Below are positions 1 to 5,331 of a stretch of 5,331 bases of DNA, piece by piece. Source of the stretch: Sulfuritalea sp. (GTDB lineage Bacteria; Pseudomonadota; Gammaproteobacteria; Burkholderiales; Rhodocyclaceae). The notes under the pieces are model-generated. The model saw nothing but the letters and a program-made list of their open reading frames with translations, searched no databases and was not told the DNA's origin. Where the stretch lies: positions 1 to 5,331 of the forward strand of contig JALHNN010000223.1 in the NCBI GenBank assembly GCA_022843505.1. The letters are read 5' to 3'. The stretch's first letter is position 1; the number at the start of each line of letters is the position of its first letter. The position numbers were made by a program, and so were the translations under genes.

Positions 1-1064
1 TGTTCGAACAATCGCGTCGATGCCGCATTGGCCCCGGCGATGGCCGCGTCCGGCACGCCCGGCAGGCCGCGCAGGGCGTTCCGCGCCACGGCGTTGGCCC
101 GCAGGCGGCGCCACTCCTCCGCGGTGTTGGCGCTGCCGTCCCACCACAGTTCGCCCATCGCCGAGACGCCGTTCTCCGCCGTCCAGGTGGCGCCGAGCAG
201 GGCCTTGCCGACCCGGCCGTGGGATTCCACCTGCAGCGCCCGTCCGGCGTCGAACAATTGCGCCGCGCCGGCGCCGGCCGCCAGCGGCACTCGCCGCTCG
301 CCGCGCTGCTGCAGCAGCAGCGAGCCGTGCACTTCCACCGCCTCGTTGGGTACGGCGGCGAAGCCGGCACCCAGTTCCAGGCCATTGCGCGCCGAGGTAC
401 GCGCCACGCCATGAAAGTCGGCGCTGGCGACGCCCCAAAGGAAGTTCCCTTGGGCGACACGGCGAAACAGGCGCAGCGCCAGCGAGCTGTCGTCGCGCGC
501 GGCCGCGGTGCTGCCGGCATTGCCCGGGCCGTGGCCGGGATTGGCGAGGATCAGCGACCACGCGCTGTCGGCGCCGAAGTTGTCCCAGGCCAGCATGGGG
601 ATGCCGGTCAGCGGCGGCGGCGCCAGTTGCAGGCGCGACTCGCGCTGCAGTACGTCGAGCGGGCGGAAGGCGTAGCCGACGTCCCCGGACAGCACTTTTT
701 TGCCGAGGCTGAAGCGCTCGCCACCCAGCGTGAAATCGGCATAGGCCTCGTGGGCGACGAACTTCGTCTCCGGCCTGGCGCCCTGCTGGCCGCTGGCCGT
801 CACCGTCGCCAGCAGGTTCAGCGGACCCAGCTTGCCGCGCGCCTCCTGCTCGATGCGGGCACGGTCGCGGCCGAAGCTGGTCAGCGCCAGGCCAGCGCCG
901 AACACGCTGTCGTCGCGCAGGTTGCGCGGCTCGGCCACCACACGCGTGGTCCAGGCAAGGTCGATGGCCGGCGCAGTCGTCGCCAAGTCCTGCGCTGCCA
1001 CCGGCCCCATCACCGCAACGAGGAGCAGGCCGAAGAGTCGGCGCTGGAGACACGGCGATTTCAT
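1..1064 (-). CDS. Outer-membrane beta-barrel protein, 3' end outside window
   Basis: This reading frame is open from the ATG at 1064 to the window edge, giving 354 complete codons and no stop, so the C-terminus is missing. Residues 1-24 form a Sec signal peptide: basic start with R8-R9, hydrophobic core L10-V18, and a likely cleavage after V22-A23-A24 before Q25. The mature part alternates polar and hydrophobic residues, with many Gly, Trp and Tyr and no transmembrane helix, as expected for an outer-membrane barrel. A stretch around residues 118-142 (FSLGKKVLSGDVGYAF, then RPLDVLQRE) and the segment GIPMLAW at 154-160 resemble the 'G-x-x-x-[FW]-x-P-x-D' region of DUF1302-like and alginate-export-like barrels; this comparison is from memory. 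It is the last visible gene of the operon and overlaps the LolA-like gene by 4 bp (ATGA). GGAAG lies 7 bases before the ATG and supports this start. It probably serves as the outer-membrane partner of the transporter, but the role is inferred. Confidence 0.8.
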   Translation of the reverse strand, partial: MKSPCLQRRLFGLLLVAVMGPVAAQDLATTAPAIDLAWTTRVVAEPRNLRDDSVFGAGLALTSFGRDRARIEQEARGKLGPLNLLATVTASGQQGARPETKFVAHEAYADFTLGGERFSLGKKVLSGDVGYAFRPLDVLQRESRLQLAPPPLTGIPMLAWDNFGADSAWSLILANPGHGPGNAGSTAAARDDSSLALRLFRRVAQGNFLWGVASADFHGVARTSARNGLELGAGFAAVPNEAVEVHGSLLLQQRGERRVPLAAGAGAAQLFDAGRALQVESHGRVGKALLGATWTAENGVSAMGELWWDGSANTAEEWRRLRANAVARNALRGLPGVPDAAIAGANAASTRLFE

Positions 1065-1822
1065 TGCGGAACTTCCGCGCGGATGAGGAAGGCCGGGTTG
1101 AACCACTCGTCGCCCAAGGTCTTGGCCGTGCGCGAGAGGTAGTGCACCTCGGTGCGGCGCTCCTTCTGCAGGTGGTCGGTCAGGGTCATGGTCGTCACCT
1201 GGCGGCGGCCCCCTGCGTCACCGGCATCGGCCAGGGTGAAGCTCGCCACCTTGGCCAGCTTGTCCGAGGCGACGTAGAGCTCGGCCTGCACCGGCGCATG
1301 GCCCTTCTTCGCCAGCCAGGCCACCACGCGCGGATAGCTGACGCCCTTGCGCGTCGCCGTGAGTTCCAGCTTGAGGCAGGCTTCGCCGCGCACCGTCTCC
1401 TCGCCCAGCGACGCGGCCTCGTAATCCTCGCCCCAGGTCATGGTCGCGATGTCGCCGCTCGACGCCTCGCCGAGCAGCTTCTGCATCGGCGTGATGCGCA
1501 GCGGGCGCTGGCTGCTGGGCATCATCAGCCAGAAATCGTCGCCCTGCATCAGCAGCTTCTGGCCGCGCTCGGCCGGGCTGTTGAACAGCACCAGCGAGCG
1601 GTGCCCGGGCTTGAGGTACACCGTGTAGTTGCGCGTCTTGTCGAGCTGACCGCCCTTGAAGCTGCGGATCTCGGTTTCGACGCGGCCGGCGTCCATCGCC
1701 ATGCGGTAGGCGTCGGCCTCCTTGACCAGGGCCTGCAGTTTGGGATCGGCGGCGAAGCTCGCCGTGCTGGCGGCCATGCCGATGGCAAGCAGCGCGGATT
1801 GGATGAGTGTTCTGTTAAACAT
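1061..1822 (-). CDS. LolA-like outer membrane lipoprotein-sorting protein (periplasmic)
   Basis: This 253-residue protein has a Sec signal peptide (residues 1-24, cleavage after S22-F23-A24, before A25-D26) and is expected in the periplasm. The mature part fits the LolA-like 'outer membrane lipoprotein-sorting protein' family (PF17131 type). A beta-rich N-terminal half contains YTVYLKPGHRSLVLFNSP (66-83), then the hallmark block GDDFWLMMPSSQRPLRI (94-110), followed by a LLGEASSGDIA segment (116-126). The C-terminal half continues as strands and ends in FNPAFLIRAEVPQ. Members of the fold are half-barrels that shield acyl chains or other hydrophobic ligands. There is no lipobox, so it is probably soluble. 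C149 is the only cysteine. The start overlaps the permease stop by 8 bp; GAGG at 1835-1832 is 9 bases upstream of the ATG. It lies between the FtsX permease and the barrel gene, which suits a shuttle between the two membranes. The cargo (lipoprotein, lipid or other) cannot be told. Confidence 0.88.
   Translation of the reverse strand: MFNRTLIQSALLAIGMAASTASFAADPKLQALVKEADAYRMAMDAGRVETEIRSFKGGQLDKTRNYTVYLKPGHRSLVLFNSPAERGQKLLMQGDDFWLMMPSSQRPLRITPMQKLLGEASSGDIATMTWGEDYEAASLGEETVRGEACLKLELTATRKGVSYPRVVAWLAKKGHAPVQAELYVASDKLAKVASFTLADAGDAGGRRQVTTMTLTDHLQKERRTEVHYLSRTAKTLGDEWFNPAFLIRAEVPQ
1066..1078 (-). promoter_or_regulatory. Palindrome hiding the Shine-Dalgarno of the barrel gene
   Basis: GCGGAA and TTCCGC form a perfect 6-base inverted repeat around one central base, ending one base before the ATG at 1064. 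In the mRNA, GCGGA can pair with UCCGC around an AGU loop. The pairing covers GGAAG, the only good Shine-Dalgarno for the barrel gene. The palindrome lies inside the last codons of the LolA-like gene, so ribosomes translating that gene would open it. This fits translational coupling. The sequence is seen; the control is inferred. Confidence 0.5.
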
Positions 1823-3026
1823 GAGCGAGTGCCTCAGTTATGGGTTTGTGGGCGGCGCGACGGCTGACGAACCAGGCGGCGGCGGCGGCGAGTGCCACCA
1901 CCACCAGCGTGGCGCCGAGGTAGAGCGCTGGGGAAAAGCTGAGCAGCAGCGGGTAGCCGGTCGAGCGCCCCGGCGGCGGCGGCATCTCGAGGCCGGCGAA
2001 GATCAGGCCCAGCGTGGTGAGCCCGGCGGCGAGCATGCCGATGGCGGCCCCGGCCGTGCCGATGGCCACGCCTTCGAGCACGAAGTTACGCACCACCTCG
2101 CCGGGCTGGGTGCCGATCGCCCGCAGGGTGCCGATCTCGCGGGTGCGCTCGACCACCGCCATGCCCAGCGTGTTGCTCATGGCGAAGGCGACGATCACCA
2201 CCATGATCAGGCCGAGGATGCCGAAGATGCGGTTGTAGAGCGCGCGCACCGCCTGGTAGAACACCGCCAGGTCGCGCCAGGTGCGCACCGCCAGCTCGGG
2301 GTTGGCGGCCTTGACCTGCGCCGCGATCGCTTCGGTCTGCGCCGTGTCCTTGAGGTAGATCGCGAGGCTGCCGACCTTGTCCGTCAGCAGCAGGCGCTGC
2401 ACGGCGCGGATGTCGGTCATCACCAGGCGGCGGTCGATGTCCGGCACGCCGGTCTTGACGATGCCACGCACGACCACATCCACCGCATTGAGGTTGCCCT
2501 CGGTGGTGGTGGCCAGCAGGGTCAGCGAGCCGCCCACCTTTGCCTTCATCAGCGTCGCCAGTTCGTCGCCGATGGCGACTTCGGGCACCGCCTCCGAGGG
2601 CCCCGGCGCCTCGCCGGCGACGAAGTTGAGCTGCGGCCCGCGCAGGCGGAAATCCACCGCCGGGTCCACGCCGCTGCCGACGAACACCGCCGACTTGTCG
2701 CCGTTGGAAATCAGGCCCGAAAACTGGATGCGCGGCGCCACGGCGCGGACCCCCTGCTGCGTCCCGTAGTGCGCGGCAAGTGCCGCGGCGCCGATCAAGC
2801 CATGCTGCAGCGGCACATCCTCGTCGTTGTCGAAGCCGCGCGCCGCGGCCAGCACCACGTGGCCGCTGTCGCGCGCCGTCATCTCTTCCAGCGATTCGTA
2901 GGTGAACAGCGCGAAACCGCCGCCGATCAGCACCGCCGCCGTGCCCATGGCGGTGATCAGCATTGCGGTGAGCGAGCGGCGCTTGTTGCGCATCACGTTC
3001 TTCCAGGCAAACAGGATCCATTTCAT
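1815..3026 (-). CDS. FtsX-like ABC transporter permease (LolC/E, MacB type)
   Basis: This is an inner-membrane permease of 403 residues with the type VII ABC (FtsX/MacB/LolCE) layout. TM1 (about 21-43) follows a basic cytoplasmic start (KNVMRNKRRS). A periplasmic domain of about 220 residues comes next, then TM2 (about 266-290), TM3 (about 316-346) and TM4 (about 366-388). The segment ERTREIGTLRAIG (293-305) is the conserved cytoplasmic coupling region that contacts the ATPase. MPPPPG (348-353) sits in the loop between TM3 and TM4. Only one permease gene is present, so a homodimer is likely. The start ATG at 3026 overlaps the ATPase stop (ATGA), and AAGGGAG lies 7 bases upstream. The same frame happens to stay open upstream to 3875 through the ATPase gene, but the coupling, the Shine-Dalgarno site and the family N-terminus all fix the start at 3026. 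Transporters of this class extrude substrates, transfer lipoproteins or act as mechanotransmitters; which applies here is unknown. Confidence 0.93.
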   Translation of the reverse strand: MKWILFAWKNVMRNKRRSLTAMLITAMGTAAVLIGGGFALFTYESLEEMTARDSGHVVLAAARGFDNDEDVPLQHGLIGAAALAAHYGTQQGVRAVAPRIQFSGLISNGDKSAVFVGSGVDPAVDFRLRGPQLNFVAGEAPGPSEAVPEVAIGDELATLMKAKVGGSLTLLATTTEGNLNAVDVVVRGIVKTGVPDIDRRLVMTDIRAVQRLLLTDKVGSLAIYLKDTAQTEAIAAQVKAANPELAVRTWRDLAVFYQAVRALYNRIFGILGLIMVVIVAFAMSNTLGMAVVERTREIGTLRAIGTQPGEVVRNFVLEGVAIGTAGAAIGMLAAGLTTLGLIFAGLEMPPPPGRSTGYPLLLSFSPALYLGATLVVVALAAAAAWFVSRRAAHKPITEALAHV

Positions 3027-3739
3027 TGCCGTTCTCCCTTGACGAGTTCGCCGTCCGCCAGGCGCAGCACGCGGTCGCAGTGCGCGCTCATGCGCTCGTC
3101 GTGGGTCGCCACCACCACGGCCGCGCCGCGTTCGTGCGACAGTTCGCGCAACAGGTCGACGATCTGCTGCGCCGTGTGCGAATCGAGGTTGGCCGTCGGC
3201 TCGTCGGCGATCACCAGGCTGGGCGACTTGACCAGGGCGCGGGCGATAGCCACGCGCTGGCGCTGGCCGCCCGAGAGGGCATCCGGCAGGCGCCCGGCAA
3301 AGCCGGCCAGGCCGGTGCTTTCGAGCATCTCGGCCACCTTGCGGCGCCGCTCGGCGGGCGGGCGGCCGAGCAGCAGCAGCGGGTATTCGACGTTGTCGGC
3401 GACGTTCATCACCGGCACCAGGTTGAAGCCCTGGAAGATGAAGCCGACCTGCTCGCGCCGCAGGTTCGTCAGCGCCGCGTCGTCGAGGCCATCCACCGCA
3501 TGGCCGGCGATCTCGCGCGTGCCGGCATCCGGCGTATCGATCAGGCCGGCGAGATTCAACAGCGTGCTCTTGCCGCTGCCCGAGGGCCCGGTGAGCGCCA
3601 CCATCTCGCCCGCCGCCGCCGTCAGGCTGACGCCCTTGAGCGCCTCGGCCCAATCGTCGCCGACGCGGTAGCGCTTGCGCAGGTCCGTCAGCCGCACGGT
3701 GGCGCTGCGGACCGGAAGCTCCAAAGTCGGCGCGTTCAT
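3023..3739 (-). CDS. ABC transporter ATP-binding protein (LolD/MacB type)
   Basis: This 238-residue protein is a complete nucleotide-binding subunit that would bind the cytoplasmic face of the FtsX-like permease and drive it by ATP hydrolysis. All motifs are present in order: Walker A GPSGSGKST (51-59), Q-loop Q103 in the IFQGFNLVP segment (101-109), signature LSGGQ (155-159) followed by RQRVAIARAL, Walker B LVIADEP (175-181) with catalytic E180, D-loop NLD (184-186) and H-loop H213. The sequence FNLVPVMNVADNVEYPL is typical of the LolD/MacB/FtsE branch. Length is normal for LolD-like subunits and there is no fused permease domain, unlike true MacB. The start ATG at 3739 overlaps the upstream stop by 4 bp; GGAG (3751-3748) lies 8 bases upstream. 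The next gene also overlaps by 4 bp, so ATPase and permease are probably made in balanced amounts. No key residue is missing. Confidence 0.96.
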   Translation of the reverse strand: MNAPTLELPVRSATVRLTDLRKRYRVGDDWAEALKGVSLTAAAGEMVALTGPSGSGKSTLLNLAGLIDTPDAGTREIAGHAVDGLDDAALTNLRREQVGFIFQGFNLVPVMNVADNVEYPLLLLGRPPAERRRKVAEMLESTGLAGFAGRLPDALSGGQRQRVAIARALVKSPSLVIADEPTANLDSHTAQQIVDLLRELSHERGAAVVVATHDERMSAHCDRVLRLADGELVKGERQ

Positions 3740-4338
3740 TTGGCCGACTCCGCGAGGCGGGCTTCGGCCGCCGCCACTTCGGCGCGGAAGGCCTCGGGCG
3801 CCGCCGCCAGAAGGGGATCGGTGCGCAAGGCGGCGAGCAACTTGCGGCCGTCGGCACGCCGGTGGAACAGGCCATCGGGCACGGCGACGAAGGTCGCCGC
3901 CGCCACCAGCCGCGTCTGCAGGCTGACCGGCACGCCGCGCACCAGCACCGCAGCGTGCTCGGGCTTGATCATGGCCAACGCGGCGTCGAGCTGATCCAGT
4001 CCCTGCTCGGTGTACTTCAGCTTGTTCCAGGGCATCCAGGCCGCCTTGCCCTGCAGGGCCAGCGCACTGCCGAGGCAGGCGGCGGCGAGCGGCTGGCGCT
4101 GCGGATCGGCCGGCAGGCCGCGCAGGGCGGCGATGGCCGCGTCGAGGCGCATTTCGTCGTCGCGCGCGGCGTCGAATTCGCGCAGCGCGGCCTCGAAGCC
4201 GGGGTCAGCGGCCGGGGCGGCGTAGGCGGCAGGGATGAAGCTGAAGCTGCCCGCGGGCAGGGCAAAGGCCGCGCCCAGGGCCAGCAGCTTCACGGCGGCC
4301 AGCGCCAGAAACTGGCGGCGGATGGGAATGATCTTCAT
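3736..4338 (-). CDS. Exported helical TPR-like protein of unknown function
   Basis: This 200-residue protein opens the operon. Residues 1-40 look like an export signal ending in A-Y-A (38-40) with likely cleavage before A41. The start contains IRRQFLA (6-12), close to the Tat consensus, so Tat export is possible, though K17 breaks the hydrophobic core. The mature part is almost all helical and alanine/leucine-rich. Short helix pairs around 47-75, 83-98, 107-124 and 165-199 resemble a compact tetratricopeptide-like fold. The most distinctive stretch is PWNKLKYTEQGLDQLDAAL (103-121), followed by PEHAAVLVRG (126-135). From memory, this is reminiscent of small periplasmic TPR-like proteins of unknown function in proteobacteria. 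The start at 4338 has an excellent GAGGAG Shine-Dalgarno 7 bases away. It is coupled to the ATPase gene by ATGA, so it is probably an accessory or scaffold protein for the transporter. That role is inferred from position only. Confidence 0.82.
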   Translation of the reverse strand: MKIIPIRRQFLALAAVKLLALGAAFALPAGSFSFIPAAYAAPAADPGFEAALREFDAARDDEMRLDAAIAALRGLPADPQRQPLAAACLGSALALQGKAAWMPWNKLKYTEQGLDQLDAALAMIKPEHAAVLVRGVPVSLQTRLVAAATFVAVPDGLFHRRADGRKLLAALRTDPLLAAAPEAFRAEVAAAEARLAESAK

Positions 4339-4345
4339 GGCATGA

Positions 4346-4351
4346 CTCCTC
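4346..4351 (-). promoter_or_regulatory. Strong Shine-Dalgarno site of the first operon gene
   Basis: GAGGAG on the minus strand sits 7 bases before the ATG at 4338. It fixes this start over another ATG 5 bases upstream (4343), which is out of frame and too close to the site. Confidence 0.8.
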
Positions 4352-4370
4352 GGGGGTTGAAGGTGAGGCC

Positions 4371-4399
4371 ATGCTAGGAAGCGCCCCGCGCGCCGTCAT
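4371..4399 (-). promoter_or_regulatory. Candidate sigma70-like promoter for the five-gene operon
   Basis: On the minus strand, ATGACG (4399-4394, 4 of 6 matches to TTGACA) is followed after exactly 17 bases by TAGCAT (4376-4371, 4 of 6 matches to TATAAT). Transcription would start near 4364, giving a short leader of about 26 bases that contains the Shine-Dalgarno site. Both boxes are weak, so this is only the best candidate in the gap. A TTGACG at 4467-4462 matches the -35 box better but has no acceptable -10 at 16-18 bases. Confidence 0.3.
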
Positions 4400-4419
4400 C
4401 CGGCATGCGACGAACGGCG
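4391..4419. repeat. Inverted repeat overlapping the candidate -35 box
   Basis: CGCCGT (4391-4396) and ACGGCG (4414-4419) form a perfect 6-base inverted repeat with a 17-base spacer that contains the palindrome GCATGC (4403-4408). It overlaps the candidate -35 box, as an operator might. In DNA this rich in G+C such a repeat can arise by chance. Confidence 0.25.
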
Positions 4420-4425
4420 GGAAGC

Positions 4426-4460
4426 GGGGGGTGGATTGCGGGACGGGGGGATGGACGGGG
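4426..4460 (+). other. G-rich block with G-quadruplex potential
   Basis: Four G tracts lie on the plus strand: 4426-4431 (six G), 4440-4442 (three), 4445-4450 (six) and 4457-4460 (four), with spacers of 8, 2 and 6 bases. This could fold as a G-quadruplex in single-stranded DNA, although one loop is slightly longer than the usual limit of 7. It is on the template strand for the flanking minus-strand genes, between the upstream gene and the operon promoter candidate, so the transcript there would be C-rich. Confidence 0.4.
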
Positions 4461-4540
4461 CCGTCAATCGCCGTGTCACCGGCGCCGACTCTCGGCAAAG
4501 GCCATGTCCGAACTGCGGCGAAGCGAGCTCCGTCAGCGAC

Positions 4541-5331
4541 TCACTCCGATGGCCGGCTGAAGCTGGCTATCCCCATGCGCCGCGGCCCGGGCAGCCACAT
4601 CCTGATGCTCAGGCCGCTCAGCACCGATTCCGCATCGCGGTTGCGGTAGGGCGCCGGCAGGCAGGTATCCGTCGGCAAAGGCAGCGCCTGGCCATGCAGG
4701 GCGTCGGACTGCAACACCTTGCCGGTGGCCCAGCGCCGTTCCACGGTGACGAAGTTGCGCGGGATGCGTACCGGGAAGGCAAAGCCGTCCTGCGTCCAGG
4801 CCGGGCCCAGGGCCGCGGCCGGAGTGTTGGCCTCCGCCGGTGCCGACGTCCAGTCGGAACGGTGCAGGCGGCCCGCCGCATCCCGCCAGTACATGCGCCA
4901 GCGCGGGGCAGGCCCGGCGGCGAGGCGGAAGACATGGAAATCCTCGCCGTCCCGGCACAGGATGCTGCCCGTGCTGTCGCCGGCCGGCAGGTATTGCCCG
5001 CCCAGTTCCGATTCGATGTGCTCGACGCGGACGCCGGGCGGCGCCTGCCAGTGCTCGGTGAGCACCTCGCCGAGGTCGGGCAGGAAAAAGCGCCGAGGCG
5101 CCTCGATGCGGTGCGCGAGCGGCGCCTCGGCGGCCAGGCTGCGCTGCGCCTGCTGCGCGCCCAGGCCCAGCTGATGCACCCAGGGCGAGGCCATGCTGGC
5201 CAGTAATGCCGGGAGAATCACCATCAACAGGCCGCTGCCGCCGATCGCCGCCGATTCGCCGGCGCTCAGCGCGGGCGTCGCCATGCGCCCGGCAAGCCAG
5301 TGGAGTCCGAAATAGACCAGCGGCCCCAGCG
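4541..5331 (-). CDS. Unrecognised membrane-anchored protein, 5' end outside window
   Basis: The frame is open from the right edge to a TGA at 4543-4541, giving 262 visible residues. An ATG occurs at 5284, but the 15 codons before it continue a hydrophobic, membrane-like stretch (LGPLVYFGLHWLAG) and no good Shine-Dalgarno precedes the ATG, so the real start is probably outside. A second hydrophobic segment at visible residues 29-48 (IGGSGLLMVILPALLASMAS) is likely a transmembrane helix. The remaining 210 or so residues are soluble, rich in Trp, Arg and Pro, with a single visible pair of cysteines (in SILCRDGEDFHVFRL and TDTCLPAPY). Residue composition is balanced, unlike the Arg/His/Gln-rich opposite strand, which supports coding in this frame. 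I do not recognise the family. The two membrane segments followed by an extracytoplasmic-looking domain suggest an anchored periplasmic domain. The 202-base gap suggests a separate transcription unit, though no terminator is seen. Confidence 0.65.
   Translation of the reverse strand, partial: LGPLVYFGLHWLAGRMATPALSAGESAAIGGSGLLMVILPALLASMASPWVHQLGLGAQQAQRSLAAEAPLAHRIEAPRRFFLPDLGEVLTEHWQAPPGVRVEHIESELGGQYLPAGDSTGSILCRDGEDFHVFRLAAGPAPRWRMYWRDAAGRLHRSDWTSAPAEANTPAAALGPAWTQDGFAFPVRIPRNFVTVERRWATGKVLQSDALHGQALPLPTDTCLPAPYRNRDAESVLSGLSIRMWLPGPRRMGIASFSRPSE

Larger units (their letters stand above)
4339..4540. other. Intergenic gap upstream of the five-gene operon
   Basis: This 202-base gap between the upstream membrane protein gene and the operon is the only real intergenic space in the window. 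It holds the promoter candidate, a G-rich block (4426-4460), an inverted repeat CGCCGT/ACGGCG (4391-4419) and a short GACGG/CCGTC repeat (4454-4465). I see no hairpin followed by a T-run, so there is no convincing intrinsic terminator for the upstream gene. The small reading frames crossing the gap lack coding character. Confidence 0.7.

Noticed and set aside
219..1142. A 307-codon open frame on the plus strand
   Set aside because: It is antisense to the barrel gene, crosses the operon junction, and has shadow-type composition with no signal or domain.
1874..1912. GGC and CAC triplet runs that could be a slippage-prone repeat
   Set aside because: They are only three to five units long and encode alanines and valines of TM4 in the permease; ordinary codon bias explains them.
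1722..3671. A 649-codon open frame on the plus strand
   Set aside because: It lies antisense to the permease and ATPase genes, whose motifs are unmistakable. Its product is Arg/His/Gln/Gly-rich with no domain, typical of the opposite strand of high-GC genes.
1815..3875. A 686-codon minus-strand frame read as a single large protein
   Set aside because: Only the part from 3026 down is the permease. The upstream part runs out of frame through the ATPase gene and has no family features; the ATGA overlap and Shine-Dalgarno fix the true start.
4454..4506. Possible intrinsic terminator for the upstream gene (GACGG/CCGTC and CCGA/TCGG repeats)
   Set aside because: The stems are only 4-5 bp and no T-run follows on the minus strand.
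4436..5206. A 256-codon plus-strand frame
   Set aside because: It is antisense to the unrecognised membrane protein frame, whose residue composition and hydrophobic segments are far more protein-like.
1..5331. CRISPR arrays, tRNA or rRNA genes, insertion sequences, attachment sites
   Set aside because: I saw no regularly spaced repeats, cloverleaf-like sequence, transposase motifs or terminal repeats. The whole window is compact coding DNA of uniform composition.

Overview
The window is about two-thirds G+C. Every convincing gene lies on the minus strand, so transcription runs from high to low coordinates. Signal peptides, a LolA-like periplasmic protein and an outer-membrane barrel point to a Gram-negative bacterium. 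The composition and protein style suggest a high-GC Pseudomonadota, perhaps a betaproteobacterium; the taxon is inference and no marker gene is present.

Reading in the direction of transcription, the window opens (5331-4541) with the 3' part of a gene for an unrecognised membrane-anchored protein. A 202-base gap follows (4540-4339). It holds a G-rich block, short inverted repeats, a weak sigma70-like promoter candidate and a strong Shine-Dalgarno site.

Five tightly packed genes then fill 4338-1. They are (1) an exported helical, TPR-like protein, (2) a LolD/MacB-type ABC ATPase, (3) an FtsX/LolC/E-type permease, (4) an exported LolA-like protein of the outer membrane lipoprotein-sorting type, and (5) the first 354 codons of an outer-membrane beta-barrel protein that runs off the left edge. 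All four junctions overlap: three are ATGA (4 bp) and one is 8 bp. This implies one polycistronic, translationally coupled operon.

Together the genes read like an envelope-spanning transport route. The ATPase and permease would work in the inner membrane, the LolA-like protein would carry a hydrophobic cargo across the periplasm, and the barrel would act at the outer membrane. The layout resembles the better known association of MmpL-type RND pumps with DUF1329 (LolA-like) and DUF1302 (barrel) proteins, but with an FtsX-type ABC engine. The cargo cannot be read from the sequence. The most notable regulatory signal is a near-perfect palindrome that buries the ribosome binding site of the barrel gene.
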